DNA from: an uncultured Pseudanabaenaceae cyanobacterium
GTDB taxonomy: Bacteria; Cyanobacteriota; Cyanobacteriia; Pseudanabaenales; Pseudanabaenaceae
DNA: 64,000 bases
NCBI GenBank assembly: GCA_937927915.1
Contig: CALGKB010000005.1
Coordinates: 1-64,000 of the forward strand
Reading direction: 5' to 3'
The notes beneath the pieces were generated by a model. The model was not told the DNA's origin. It saw nothing but the letters and a program-made list of their open reading frames with translations, and made no database searches. Below are positions 36,411 to 45,279 of the stretch, one piece after another (position 1 is the stretch's first letter; each line of letters starts with the position of its first letter). The position numbers and the translations under genes were made by a program.

Positions 36411-37474
36411 CAGATACGGACGAGGGGGGCAGTAGTAGAAACCATCGCTGCCTGTACCTGCTCCACAGAGACACTAAAGGGTAAACGGTGGATGTCCGAT
36501 CGGGGCTGACAGGCAATTTCCGCCACCTTTTGTAATTCCGTCAAACTGATGTTGCCTAGACCCAAATCCGCCAAGGTACAGGGGAGACCAATCTGGCGAT
36601 AGAACTGCAATAGTTGTTGACGGGCAGTAGCTGCCAATTGATTGCCCTGCAACTCCTCTAGGCGTAACTGCACCAAAATCCCGTAGGCAACCTTTTCTCC
36701 ATGTAACTTGTGGTGACTCTGGGGTAGATGGGTCAGAGCATTGTGAATAGCGTGGGCTGCCACTGTGCGACATTGGGCACCGCCTATACCCCCGATCAGT
36801 CCTGCCATGATGATAGTGCCATCCATGACTTCCCGCCACACCTCACTGCCTGGCTCCTCCACTGCCTGCTGCCCCTTCTGCAACAAAATATCCCGCAGGA
36901 CTCGCGCTGCCTGTACTGCACTGATGACTAGGGTGGCTGCACTACTGCCACTGCTGACCGAGGCTTCATACCATTTGGCAAGAGCGTCCCCAATTCCTGC
37001 CACGATCGTTTGGGTGGGAGCAGTCACTAAAATTTCATAGTCTATCACCACTACATCGGGACACTTGTTCAGAGATACATCGTAGAGGAAAGCTCCCTCC
37101 TCGGAGTAAACATTGGTCAGCGCTGTCCACGCCGCACAGGTAGCACCGCTGGTAGGGATGGTAGCAATAGGCAAGCCACACCGATCGGCAATAAATTTAG
37201 CCGTATCCATTACCTTGCCGCCGCCAATTCCCAATAAAAAGGTAGGTTTGAGTTCCTGCACCTGTTGTTGCAATTTTTCGAGGACAGACTCACAACATTC
37301 CACGATCGGTTCACTCACCATTACCTCTGGCAGGTAGGGCGCAACCACCCCATAGGCACGCTTGCCCGCCAGTGCCAAAAGCCGTTCCCCTTTGACCGTC
37401 TCTAAAAAGGCAGGAAGAACCCCTTGACCTTTGAGAACCCGGCTAGGAGCGATCGCTAGGGATGTTGTCTGCAT
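36410..37474 (-). CDS. Iron-containing alcohol dehydrogenase, glycerol-dehydrogenase-like
   Basis: A 354-residue NAD-dependent polyol dehydrogenase of the GldA group. The nucleotide-binding loop is GIGGGKVMDTAKFIA, with IPTSGATCAAWTALTNVY. The metal ligands are Asp in VAGIGDALAKWYEA and two His in VAAHAIHNALTHLP and KLHGEKVAYGIL. The substrate cannot be read from sequence. The ATG at 37474 heads a two-gene unit with xth and diverges from rpe. Confidence 0.88.
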   Translation of the reverse strand: MQTTSLAIAPSRVLKGQGVLPAFLETVKGERLLALAGKRAYGVVAPYLPEVMVSEPIVECCESVLEKLQQQVQELKPTFLLGIGGGKVMDTAKFIADRCGLPIATIPTSGATCAAWTALTNVYSEEGAFLYDVSLNKCPDVVVIDYEILVTAPTQTIVAGIGDALAKWYEASVSSGSSAATLVISAVQAARVLRDILLQKGQQAVEEPGSEVWREVMDGTIIMAGLIGGIGGAQCRTVAAHAIHNALTHLPQSHHKLHGEKVAYGILVQLRLEELQGNQLAATARQQLLQFYRQIGLPCTLADLGLGNISLTELQKVAEIACQPRSDIHRLPFSVSVEQVQAAMVSTTAPLVRI

Positions 37475-37581
37475 AAGCTTATCTGATAGATGTAGAGGAA
37501 AACTATTTTAGCATTTTGCCACCATTTGGGGGAAAGGGCAGGCGTAGGCTATCATAAAGGAAATCTTAAGCGGTCTTGGTC

Positions 37582-38271
37582 ATGGCTCAGAAACAAGTAG
37601 TAATTGCCCCCTCCATTCTCTCTGCTGATTTTAGCCGTCTGGGAGAGGAAATTAGAAACGTGGATGCCGCTGGTGCGGATTGGATTCACGTGGATGTGAT
37701 GGATGGACGGTTTGTCCCCAATATCACCATCGGTCCTTTGGTGGTGGAAGCAATTCGTCCTGTCACCCAAAAACCCCTGGATGTCCACCTGATGATTGTG
37801 GAGCCGGAGAAGTACGTACCGGAGTTTGCCAAAGCGGGGGCGGATATTATCACTGTCCATGCGGAACACAACGCCTGTCCCCATCTCCATCGTAACCTGG
37901 CGCAAATCAAGGAACTAGGGAAGATGGCGGGTGTATCTTTGAATCCTTCTACCCCCCTCAGTTTGATTGAGTACGTCCTCGATCTGTGCGACCTGGTGTT
38001 AATTATGAGTGTCAATCCTGGCTTTGGCGGGCAGAGTTTCATTCCCCAAGTTGTGCCCAAAATTGCCAAACTGCGGCAAATGTGCGATGAGCGCGGTCTC
38101 GATCCCTGGATTGAGGTGGATGGGGGTCTCAAGGCAAACAATACCTGGCAGGTGTTGGAAGTGGGAGCAAATGCCATTGTGGCAGGTTCGGCGGTCTTCA
38201 AAGCCCCTGACTATGCCCAAGCGATCGCCCAGATTCGCCACAGTAAGCGTCCTGATTTGGTAATGGCATAA
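37582..38271 (+). CDS. rpe: Ribulose-phosphate 3-epimerase
   Basis: Interconverts ribulose-5-phosphate and xylulose-5-phosphate in the Calvin and pentose-phosphate cycles. The TIM-barrel protein of about 229 residues shows [15 protein letters not shown], the metal/catalytic [31 protein letters not shown] and [10 protein letters not shown]. The ATG at 37582 is preferred over a TTG at 37576. The stop shares a base with the next gene's ATG (TAATG). Confidence 0.96.
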   Translation: MAQKQVVIAPSILSADFSRLGEEIRNVDAAGADWIHVDVMDGRFVPNITIGPLVVEAIRPVTQKPLDVHLMIVEPEKYVPEFAKAGADIITVHAEHNACPHLHRNLAQIKELGKMAGVSLNPSTPLSLIEYVLDLCDLVLIMSVNPGFGGQSFIPQVVPKIAKLRQMCDERGLDPWIEVDGGLKANNTWQVLEVGANAIVAGSAVFKAPDYAQAIAQIRHSKRPDLVMA

Positions 38272-38582
38272 TGCATAAAAAGATCAGAGCTTATCTTTGC
38301 CTGGTGCCTGTATTTGGGGTGATCCCCTCCGTCATTGCTCTCTTAAAAGACCAAGAGGGACAGGTGAAAGAAACAGCAAAGGTATCTCTGGTCTTGTTTT
38401 TTGTTTGGTTGAGTAGTTATCTGGCTTTGGGGGGAAGCAGTAATCCCGAAACTTTTAGTCAAATCCCTGGCGTGTTGATGAAGGCAACGATCGGGTCTTT
38501 CTATTTTGCTAGCTCGGTGTGGCTGATGTATCGCGTCTGGCGCAACAAGCCCATTCAACTACCCAAGCCTGAGGACGAATGA
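38271..38582 (+). CDS. Small membrane protein, unknown
   Basis: A 103-residue protein with two to three hydrophobic stretches (YLCLVPVFGVIPSVIALL; KVSLVLFFVWLSSYLAL; ATIGSFYFASSVWLMYRVW) and a charged C-terminus. I recognise no characterised family. Its ATG overlaps the rpe stop (TAATG), so it is probably co-translated with rpe. No transcription terminator was seen between it and the convergent ATPase gene. Confidence 0.65.
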   Translation: MHKKIRAYLCLVPVFGVIPSVIALLKDQEGQVKETAKVSLVLFFVWLSSYLALGGSSNPETFSQIPGVLMKATIGSFYFASSVWLMYRVWRNKPIQLPKPEDE

Positions 38583-38701
38583 TATGCCTATCAACCAGTT
38601 CTGCCAGGGTTGTTAACAGTGGCGAGGCTTTCTGGTTTTGGGTCTACAACACCTATGCCAGAAGCGATCGTTATTATCTTTTGCCCGCTTTTTTCGCCGA
38701 G

Positions 38702-40723
38702 CTAATCGTCGTAGGGGTCATCCTCAAAAGCGATCGGTTTTACTTCTATCTTCTGGGACTGACTTTTAACTTGGCGCACGGGCACAGTTTTGAGGGAATT
38801 GCGCAGGGCGGACAAAACATCGGAGGATTGTTTTATTTCGATGGCATTCACCTGTTTGAGGACTAATTCGGGGTCAATGCCGGCAATAATGTCTTTAATT
38901 GCTTGGGGGGGAAGAGCACGATCGAGGCGTTGCAGACGGCGGACAATTGCTTCCTCAAAGGGCAGTTCTGCTTGGGGGGGATACAGTGCTCTACCATCGT
39001 TGCCAGTCATGACAGGGGGGCGGGGAAACTTCACAAACACTGGTTGCGTGAAATGGGGGTGGCGAATCATCAATTCCCCCTTGGGCAGGGTAGCCAATTT
39101 ATTTTTCACCGCCGCTGACAAATTGCTGTAGCCAGGCGTAGAAATCTCTTCCATATCCATCCGCCCGTAGAGGGAAGTACCACAGTTTCCCACAATTCTT
39201 TTATGCACCTGGGAGCGAAATTGTTGCGCCGAAAATAGCACCTCCCCCAGATAACGCCCTCGCTCGGAAATATCCAACAAAGTCCGCCTTAAATAGGTAT
39301 CCCCCGTATCTGTACCCGCATATTTGTTCAACTCGTCCACAAAAATTATGACCCGCTCCACCCCCAGGGCATTTAACTCTAATAACTCCCGAATTTTGCT
39401 TACCACCCTGGTAAAAATCAAGTCCTGAGCAGCTGCTTCCAGGTTAGCCACATCAATCACATAAATCGTATTCTTTTGGAACTTACCCCAGGGTAAATCC
39501 CTAACTTGTGCATCATTGCCCACCAAGCCCTTACACCTATTAGTGATATTCAGCAGGCGGTTGCGCACCTTGTAAATAGTCGCCAAATGATGGCTATGCC
39601 ACTCCTTTCTATTCTCTGCCTGTAGGGACTCAATCACCCTTTGAAACCACTCTTCCAACGTCACAAAATCCGTAACTTTCACCCCCTCTGTATAGCGTAT
39701 ATCAGGATGATTGATCACCTTTTCTTCGATCAAAGACAACAGGGCATCCGCCTTGGCATCAACGTCATCTTTATTTAGTAAAACCTCCGCGTATTCAAAA
39801 ATCTCCTTTAGTCCCCACCGCAGGGGGAACACTTTGTCGATGAGATCGGGATGGGTGCGCAAAGTATTGAGGTTGATGCCATCAGGTTTATAGGGGGCAT
39901 AGTAACAGACATTCTCAAAGGGCGTAGGAGGAATCCCTAATTTTTTGTAAATCTCCAGCTCTTCTTCCGACAGACTCTCCTTGGGGGGCAAATCCAAGTA
40001 CAGTAAATCCGGTCCCTTAACATTGAAAAAGACAGCCGCAACGCCTTTGTCATCGCGATCGGGATAGTAATGGGTAAAAATACTTTTAAGCAGAAATTCC
40101 ACCAGGGAAGTTTTGGTTGCCAAGCCCGATATCCCTGTGATATTGAGGTGGGCAGCTTCGGGTCCCAGCAGAAAATCCGCATCCAAATAGACAGGGGATT
40201 GCCTCCCCCCTTTGACATAGACCCCTACCGGAATTCCCCTCCCCTTATCCACATACTCCTTCATCCCCAGGGAAATCAGGACATCCTCATCCGCCGCCAG
40301 ATAGACAGGACCAATGGGGACAGGCTGCATAGGCTCCTCTGGCTCCATGCGCAGGACAGCCGCCTTAAAAGTGCGAATCTCAGGACGTTTGGTGGGAGCG
40401 CTATCTGCCAGGTGGGGATTTTGATCGGAGCCAATGTAGTCATAGAGGGCTGAGACAAGGTCAGTATAGCTCTTCGCCTCCGTAACGATGCCGTAGATAT
40501 GCCAGTAGTCCGCCTGCTTGTAGAACTGCCGCTGGGAAGGTTGGGGTACTGTTACCCGCACGATCGTGCCAATGCCCACAGGGGAATCCCACTCCGTCCA
40601 GAAGTAGAAGGTGTCAGGGGTACTGGGGTACTGTTCCGTGGCAAAAACCCGCCCCACTAGCCTGGCTTGCTCCGCCTGGACAGACCGATCGGTTAACTCC
40701 TCTGGGGAAGGACTACTGGGCAT
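38702..40723 (-). CDS. HerA/DUF87-type ATPase
   Basis: A 673-residue cytoplasmic ATPase of the HerA-FtsK group. The N-terminal HAS-barrel-like domain (about 20-130: LVGRVFATEQYPS, GTIVRVTVPQP) is typical of HerA. The P-loop at 197-206 reads GISGLATKTS, lacking the usual glycine before lysine; I have an impression that this variant recurs in relatives. Walker B is VIIFVDELNKYAG, and an arginine-rich segment follows (TLLDISERGRYLGEVLFSAQ). HerA proteins form hexameric DNA translocases, often with the nuclease NurA, or in bacteria with defence nucleases. No partner gene is adjacent here. Confidence 0.82.
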   Translation of the reverse strand: MPSSPSPEELTDRSVQAEQARLVGRVFATEQYPSTPDTFYFWTEWDSPVGIGTIVRVTVPQPSQRQFYKQADYWHIYGIVTEAKSYTDLVSALYDYIGSDQNPHLADSAPTKRPEIRTFKAAVLRMEPEEPMQPVPIGPVYLAADEDVLISLGMKEYVDKGRGIPVGVYVKGGRQSPVYLDADFLLGPEAAHLNITGISGLATKTSLVEFLLKSIFTHYYPDRDDKGVAAVFFNVKGPDLLYLDLPPKESLSEEELEIYKKLGIPPTPFENVCYYAPYKPDGINLNTLRTHPDLIDKVFPLRWGLKEIFEYAEVLLNKDDVDAKADALLSLIEEKVINHPDIRYTEGVKVTDFVTLEEWFQRVIESLQAENRKEWHSHHLATIYKVRNRLLNITNRCKGLVGNDAQVRDLPWGKFQKNTIYVIDVANLEAAAQDLIFTRVVSKIRELLELNALGVERVIIFVDELNKYAGTDTGDTYLRRTLLDISERGRYLGEVLFSAQQFRSQVHKRIVGNCGTSLYGRMDMEEISTPGYSNLSAAVKNKLATLPKGELMIRHPHFTQPVFVKFPRPPVMTGNDGRALYPPQAELPFEEAIVRRLQRLDRALPPQAIKDIIAGIDPELVLKQVNAIEIKQSSDVLSALRNSLKTVPVRQVKSQSQKIEVKPIAFEDDPYDD

Positions 40724-40729
40724 TATTGA

Positions 40730-40855
40730 CTAACCCTGTCTTGCCTTGTACTTGGGATTAGTTTTACAGATAACATAAACTTTACCCCGCCGCCGCACCA
40801 CTTTACAGTCAGGGTGACGCTTCTTAACAGATTTGAGGGAGCTGACAACTTTCAT
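40730..40855 (-). CDS. rpmJ: 50S ribosomal protein L36, type B
   Basis: A 41-residue protein too short for routine gene finding. It reads [17 protein letters not shown]... and ends [11 protein letters not shown], matching the alternative YkgO-like (type B) L36. It has only two Cys and lacks the four-ligand zinc site of the standard form. The organism's main L36 would normally lie in the ribosomal-protein/secY cluster, not in this window. In other bacteria type-B L36 replaces the zinc form under zinc limitation; that role here is inference. It lies just upstream of the HerA-like gene on the same strand. Confidence 0.88.
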   Translation of the reverse strand: MKVVSSLKSVKKRHPDCKVVRRRGKVYVICKTNPKYKARQG

Positions 40856-40961
40856 GGGTACTTACTGCTAAAACACAATTAACCATATTACCACTAGGAG
40901 GGATATTTTAAGAAAGCCCCCTTTGCGTTTATCATGGGTGTACTCATAGCTATAGCCCGTT

Positions 40962-41288
40962 ATGAATTCCGACATCAAAATTGTTGAACCCACTGGCAGG
41001 TTGGATATTACCAATGTTGCTAAGTTTCGCCTAGAAATATCGGGCGTAGTCGCCCTTAAACCCAAGGTCATCATTATTGACCTCAAGGACGTGACATTTA
41101 TGGACAGTTCCGGTCTGGGAGCGCTGGTCTCTGCCCTCAAAACCGCCCGCTCGTCCCAATGTGAACTCTACCTCTGCTCCCTCAATGAACAGGTGCAAAT
41201 GCTGTTTAACCTAACCAGTATGAGCAAAATTTTCAAGATTTATCCCGATCGGGAAAGCTGCCTGAAAGAGCTAGGGGTGGCTAAGTAG
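40962..41288 (+). CDS. STAS-domain anti-sigma-factor antagonist (SpoIIAA/RsbV-like)
   Basis: A 108-residue STAS protein. The opening IVEPTGRLDITNVAKFRLEI and the phosphorylation-site loop FMDSSGLGALVSAL (DSSGLG at 48-53) match the anti-anti-sigma family. In partner-switching systems a kinase phosphorylates the Ser and a RsbU-type phosphatase removes it. It is convergent with a RsbU-like gene 36 bases away, a likely functional partner. No RsbW-type kinase gene lies in the window. Confidence 0.92.
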   Translation: MNSDIKIVEPTGRLDITNVAKFRLEISGVVALKPKVIIIDLKDVTFMDSSGLGALVSALKTARSSQCELYLCSLNEQVQMLFNLTSMSKIFKIYPDRESCLKELGVAK

Positions 41289-41324
41289 GTTGTGCTGCGA
41301 CAGGCTCAGCAGGCGGGGTAGGAA

Positions 41325-42428
41325 CTAGGTAAAGTAGAGTTCCACAATGGCGAGGTCATCTTCTAGTTTCATGTCCTTGACCTGCTGCAGCATAGCCCCC
41401 AGTCCGTGAGAATTGCTACTAAGGGTTTTAGTCAGTTCCTCTATACCCCATATCCCCCCCTCTGGTTGCGGAATTTCATAAGCTCCGTCGCTAAATATAT
41501 ACAGCCGACTGGGGATGGGCACTGCCACTGCTGCCGAGGTATACTCAGCTACGGGCACAAGACCAATAGGCAAACTAGGCATTCCCAAATGTTGCGTACC
41601 TTGGGCATTAACTAAAATAGCAGCCGGATGCCCCGCACTGGCGTAACTTAACTGCCTCTGCCTGCGGTCATAGACTCCATACCAGATAGTAAAATACATA
41701 TCCTGGTGATTTTCCATGGGGAAAGCCTCATTGAGTTTAGTCAGGACTGCCTGGGGTTGGGTTAAGTCAATGGCAATAGCATCCGATCGGGCACTGCGCA
41801 ATAGGTTCTGTACCGACACCGACAACAAAGCCGCTCCCACCCCATGCCCCGACACATCCAGGACATAGACAACCAGATGTTCCGTATCCAACCAGAAGTA
41901 GTCAAAACAGTCCCCCCCCAATTGAATAGAGGGCAGAAAATAGGACCGGGTTTTTACTTCTCCCTCCAGTTCGGCAGGCAATAACGATCGGACATAGCGG
42001 GCAGCCTGTGCCAGTTCCTCCTCCAAAATGCGTTTTTGCCGTTGCAGTTCGCGGTTTGCCTTGTTGAGACGGATACCCGCTCGTACTCTCGCCCGCAGTT
42101 CACTGGGATTAGCGGGCTTAGAGAGAAAGTCATCCGCCCCATTCTCCAAACCCTTTACCAAGTCACTAACTTCATCCCTAGCGGTAAGCAGAATAAAGTG
42201 GGTATGCATCAATTCAGGGTCAGATTTCACCTGGCGGCAGACCTCCAGCCCGTTCATCTTGGGCATATTCCAGTCACAGATAATGAGAGCAGGGATAACC
42301 TGTCGTGCTAGCGCCAGTCCCTGTTTACCGTTTTCCGCCTGCATAACCTCATACCCCTCCCTGGCTAAGGAACGGGAAATGATCAAACGGGCAGAAGGGT
42401 CATCATCAATGATGAGAATACGAGTCAT
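41325..42428 (-). CDS. Receiver domain-PP2C phosphatase (RsbU/SpoIIE type)
   Basis: A 367-residue protein. The receiver (1-120) has phospho-acceptor Asp in IICDWNMPKMNG and Lys in DDFLSKPANP. A short coiled linker leads to a SpoIIE-type PP2C domain: LGGDCFDYFWLD, LDVSGHGVGAALLS, YASAGHPAAIL and LEDDLAIVELYF supply the metal-binding acids. It should dephosphorylate a STAS antagonist on receipt of a phosphorelay signal. The adjacent STAS gene is the obvious candidate. Its ATG directly abuts the stop of the PsbP-like gene. Confidence 0.93.
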   Translation of the reverse strand: MTRILIIDDDPSARLIISRSLAREGYEVMQAENGKQGLALARQVIPALIICDWNMPKMNGLEVCRQVKSDPELMHTHFILLTARDEVSDLVKGLENGADDFLSKPANPSELRARVRAGIRLNKANRELQRQKRILEEELAQAARYVRSLLPAELEGEVKTRSYFLPSIQLGGDCFDYFWLDTEHLVVYVLDVSGHGVGAALLSVSVQNLLRSARSDAIAIDLTQPQAVLTKLNEAFPMENHQDMYFTIWYGVYDRRQRQLSYASAGHPAAILVNAQGTQHLGMPSLPIGLVPVAEYTSAAVAVPIPSRLYIFSDGAYEIPQPEGGIWGIEELTKTLSSNSHGLGAMLQQVKDMKLEDDLAIVELYFT

Positions 42429-42974
42429 TTACTCTACTTGGAAGGACTTGACGACCTGTTCAAACATATCTTTCACTTTTCCCCAGCGGTTTTCGGGGGC
42501 AGAAATATCCAAGGTGTAGAGGCGGCGGTTGTTGGCAGTTACCGATACGAGGTCGTGGCGCTGTCTGCCGTTGCCTAAATCGATCGCGTACTCTAGGAGA
42601 TAATATTCCCTGCCATTGAATACCTGACTGGTGGCACTGACCAACTCTGCTTTGCGATTGGACTCAGGGGGAGCAATAATTCTGTCCCGCACCCGTTCCC
42701 CTACCGCCTGGGGTGAGCCTAGATCCGCCAGCTTCTGGACACTTTTTAGTTCGCCAATCACAACGGATACATTCTCAAGGGGTTGAATTATATCATGGAA
42801 CAGGACATCGGCACCACCCTGCACAGATTTTTGTACCCAGCCGTTGGGATAAAGGAAGCGATAGCCATCCTTAACATCACTGTAGGGCAACAAGCCACTA
42901 GTGGGGGAAACGCAACCCCCCAACCAGAAGGCAAGAACAACTGCCGTCAATGCCCCTATCCACTTTTTAATCAT
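42429..42974 (-). CDS. PsbP-family photosystem II lipoprotein (CyanoP)
   Basis: A 181-residue protein with a lipoprotein signal peptide ending in the lipobox LGGC (Cys21), then a PsbP domain: YSDVKDGYRFLYPNGWVQKS, the central DRIIAPPESNRKAEL and the C-terminal LYTLDISAPENRWGKVKDMF. CyanoP is a lumenal lipoprotein associated with photosystem II assembly. It is divergent from nth with only 36 bases between the starts, and probably co-transcribed with the RsbU-like gene. Confidence 0.9.
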   Translation of the reverse strand: MIKKWIGALTAVVLAFWLGGCVSPTSGLLPYSDVKDGYRFLYPNGWVQKSVQGGADVLFHDIIQPLENVSVVIGELKSVQKLADLGSPQAVGERVRDRIIAPPESNRKAELVSATSQVFNGREYYLLEYAIDLGNGRQRHDLVSVTANNRRLYTLDISAPENRWGKVKDMFEQVVKSFQVE

Positions 42975-43010
42975 ACCCTTGTGCTCCAGTCGACTAAACT
43001 AGCATATCCT

Positions 43011-43745
43011 ATGACAACAAGAAATTCCCAGTCATCCCTGCAGGAGGCTCAGAGGTCACGGGCTTTAGCAATTCTCACCCGCCTCAAGCAAATCTACCCC
43101 ACTGCCTCCTGTACCCTTAACTACGCGACACCAGTGCAACTGTTGGTGGCAGTGATTCTTTCTGCCCAGTGTACGGACGAACGGGTGAATATGGTTACTC
43201 CCGCTCTGTTTGCCCGCTTCCCCGATGCCTATGCCCTCGCCCAGGCTGACCCCGCAGAGGTGATGCAGCTGATTCGATCGACGGGGTTCTATCGCAACAA
43301 GGCTAAGCACATTCAAGCCACCTGTCGGATTTTGGTGGAAAAATACCAGGGACAAGTGCCCCCCAGCATGGAACAGCTGTTGGAATTGCCGGGAGTGGCG
43401 CGCAAGACTGCCAATGTGGTGCTCGCCCATGCCTTTGGCATCAACGCTGGGGTGACGGTGGATACCCATGTGAAACGGTTGTCCCAGCGCTTAGGTTTTA
43501 CTACCAGTGATGACCCCCTCAAAATTGAACAGGACTTGATGGCACTGTTGCCCCAGGCAGACTGGGAGAATTGGTCGATGCGGCTCATTTATCACGGGCG
43601 GGCGGTCTGTAATGCCAGAAAACCGCAGTGCGATCGGTGTGCCTTGGCTGATCTCTGTCCCAGTGCAACGACAGCTGATTCTAGGGTCATAGGGAGTAGA
43701 GCCTACCGAAGCTCAGGTTTGCACAAGCAACATAACCCAGGGTAG
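43011..43745 (+). CDS. nth: Endonuclease III
   Basis: DNA glycosylase/AP lyase for oxidised pyrimidines, about 244 residues. The helix-hairpin-helix reads LLELPGVARKTANVVLAHA with the catalytic Lys, the catalytic Asp is in VTVDTHVKRLSQRLG, and the [4Fe-4S] cluster cysteines are spaced C-x6-C-x2-C-x5-C (CNARKPQCDRCALADLC). The ATG at 43011 is chosen because the frame upstream to 42783 runs antisense through the PsbP-like gene. Confidence 0.95.
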   Translation: MTTRNSQSSLQEAQRSRALAILTRLKQIYPTASCTLNYATPVQLLVAVILSAQCTDERVNMVTPALFARFPDAYALAQADPAEVMQLIRSTGFYRNKAKHIQATCRILVEKYQGQVPPSMEQLLELPGVARKTANVVLAHAFGINAGVTVDTHVKRLSQRLGFTTSDDPLKIEQDLMALLPQADWENWSMRLIYHGRAVCNARKPQCDRCALADLCPSATTADSRVIGSRAYRSSGLHKQHNPG

Positions 43746-43800
43746 AAGGGGAATAAAGACAGAATCTTGCTATGATTGCTACAGTTGTCACTAGGTATGT

Positions 43801-45279
43801 ATGTACATTGTCCAAGTTGCCACGGAGTGTGCCCCAGTAATTAAGGCGGGGGGTCTAGGAGATGTGGTCTATGGGCTGAGCCGGGAGGTGGAACGGCGCG
43901 GTCACTGTGTTGAGGTGATTCTCCCCAAGTATGACTGTATGCGCTATGACCATATCTGGGGTCTGCACGTCGCCTATCAGGATATGTGGGTGCCCTGGTA
44001 TGGGGGGGCAATTCACTGTACGGTGTTCTGTGGCTGGGTGCATGGTCAGCTGTGTTTCTTCATTGAACCCCACTCTGGCGACAACTTTTTTAATCGCGGG
44101 CATTATTACGGTGCTCTCGATGACCATATGCGCTTTGCTTTCTTTAGTAAGGCGGCGCTGGAATTTCTCTTAGTGACGAACAAACGCCCTGATGTCATTC
44201 ACTGCCACGATTGGCAAACGGGGCTGCTGCCGGTCATGCTCTACGAGATTTACAAGTATCACGGAATGTGGAATCAGCGGGTGTGTTACACTATCCACAA
44301 TTTCCGTCACCAGGGGGTATGCGGTCCTGAGCCTCTGTGGGGTACGGGTCTCAACCGTGAGGATTACTATTTCCACTGGGATCGTTTGCAGGATAATCGC
44401 CATCCCACTGCTATCAACTTTATGAAGGGGGGGATTGTCTATTCCAACTACATCAACACGGTGTCCCCCCACCATGCCTGGGAAGCCCGCTTTAGTGATA
44501 TTGGCTGTGGTTTGCAACCCACTTTGGAAGTACACCATGTCAAGTTCGGCGGTATCCTCAATGGGGTGGACTACAGTGTGTGGAATCCGGAAATCGATCG
44601 TTATATCCCCCACCACTACAATATTGACACGATCGAGGAAAAAGAAAAGAACAAGAAGGCGCTGCGGGAAAGACTGCTGCTCAAAGACGACCCCGATAAA
44701 CCGATCGTATGCTACATCGGCAGACTGGATGAGCAAAAGGGTGTCCATCTGGTGCACCATGCTATTTACTATGCCCTGGGCAAGGGGGCGCAGTTTGTTT
44801 TACTGGGGTCAGCAACGGAACACCACATTGGCACTTGGTTCTGGCATGAAAAACAATATCTCAACAATAACCCTGACTGCCATTTGGAGATTGGCTTCAA
44901 TGAGGAGCTATCCCATTTGATCTATGCCGGGGCAGATATTATCATCGTGCCTAGTAATTATGAACCCTGTGGCTTGACCCAGATGATCGGGCTGAAATAC
45001 GGCACTGTGCCTGTAGTGCGGGGTGTAGGGGGTCTGGTGAACACGGTCTTTGATTGGGACTATGACACCTATCATCCCCCCGAAGAGCGCAATGGCTTTG
45101 TCTTTTTCCAAACGGACTGGCAAGCCCTGGAATCTGCCCTCGGTCGCGCAATTGCTCTGTGGAAAAACGATCGGGATACCTTCCGTCAGTTGCAAATCCA
45201 AGGTATGAAGTACGACTATTCCTGGCGCATTCCGGGCGAAAAATATCTGGGGGTGTATGACTATATTCGGGTGCATTGA
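43801..45279 (+). CDS. glgA: Glycogen synthase (ADP-glucose type)
   Basis: GT5 starch/glycogen synthase, 492 residues. The ADP-glucose loop is KAGGLGDVVYGLSREVE near residue 18, and the C-terminal catalytic segment is PSNYEPCGLTQMIGLKYGTVP followed by VRGVGGLVNTV. Insertions such as FNRGHYYGALDDHMRF put it in the long cyanobacterial type; many cyanobacteria carry two GlgA forms, and I judge this the GlgA2-like one with low certainty. The stop shares a base with the next start (TGATG). Confidence 0.93.
   Translation: MYIVQVATECAPVIKAGGLGDVVYGLSREVERRGHCVEVILPKYDCMRYDHIWGLHVAYQDMWVPWYGGAIHCTVFCGWVHGQLCFFIEPHSGDNFFNRGHYYGALDDHMRFAFFSKAALEFLLVTNKRPDVIHCHDWQTGLLPVMLYEIYKYHGMWNQRVCYTIHNFRHQGVCGPEPLWGTGLNREDYYFHWDRLQDNRHPTAINFMKGGIVYSNYINTVSPHHAWEARFSDIGCGLQPTLEVHHVKFGGILNGVDYSVWNPEIDRYIPHHYNIDTIEEKEKNKKALRERLLLKDDPDKPIVCYIGRLDEQKGVHLVHHAIYYALGKGAQFVLLGSATEHHIGTWFWHEKQYLNNNPDCHLEIGFNEELSHLIYAGADIIIVPSNYEPCGLTQMIGLKYGTVPVVRGVGGLVNTVFDWDYDTYHPPEERNGFVFFQTDWQALESALGRAIALWKNDRDTFRQLQIQGMKYDYSWRIPGEKYLGVYDYIRVH

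Noticed and set aside
38579-38866. 95-residue plus-strand reading frame after the small membrane protein
   Set aside because: Its second half runs antisense through the 3' end of the HerA-like gene, and the translation resembles no protein family.
42783-43010. N-terminal extension of nth
   Set aside because: The frame is open but antisense to the PsbP-like gene; endonuclease III homology begins after the ATG at 43011.
44170-44760. 196-residue minus-strand reading frame
   Set aside because: It is antisense to the catalytic region of glgA and shows no family pattern.
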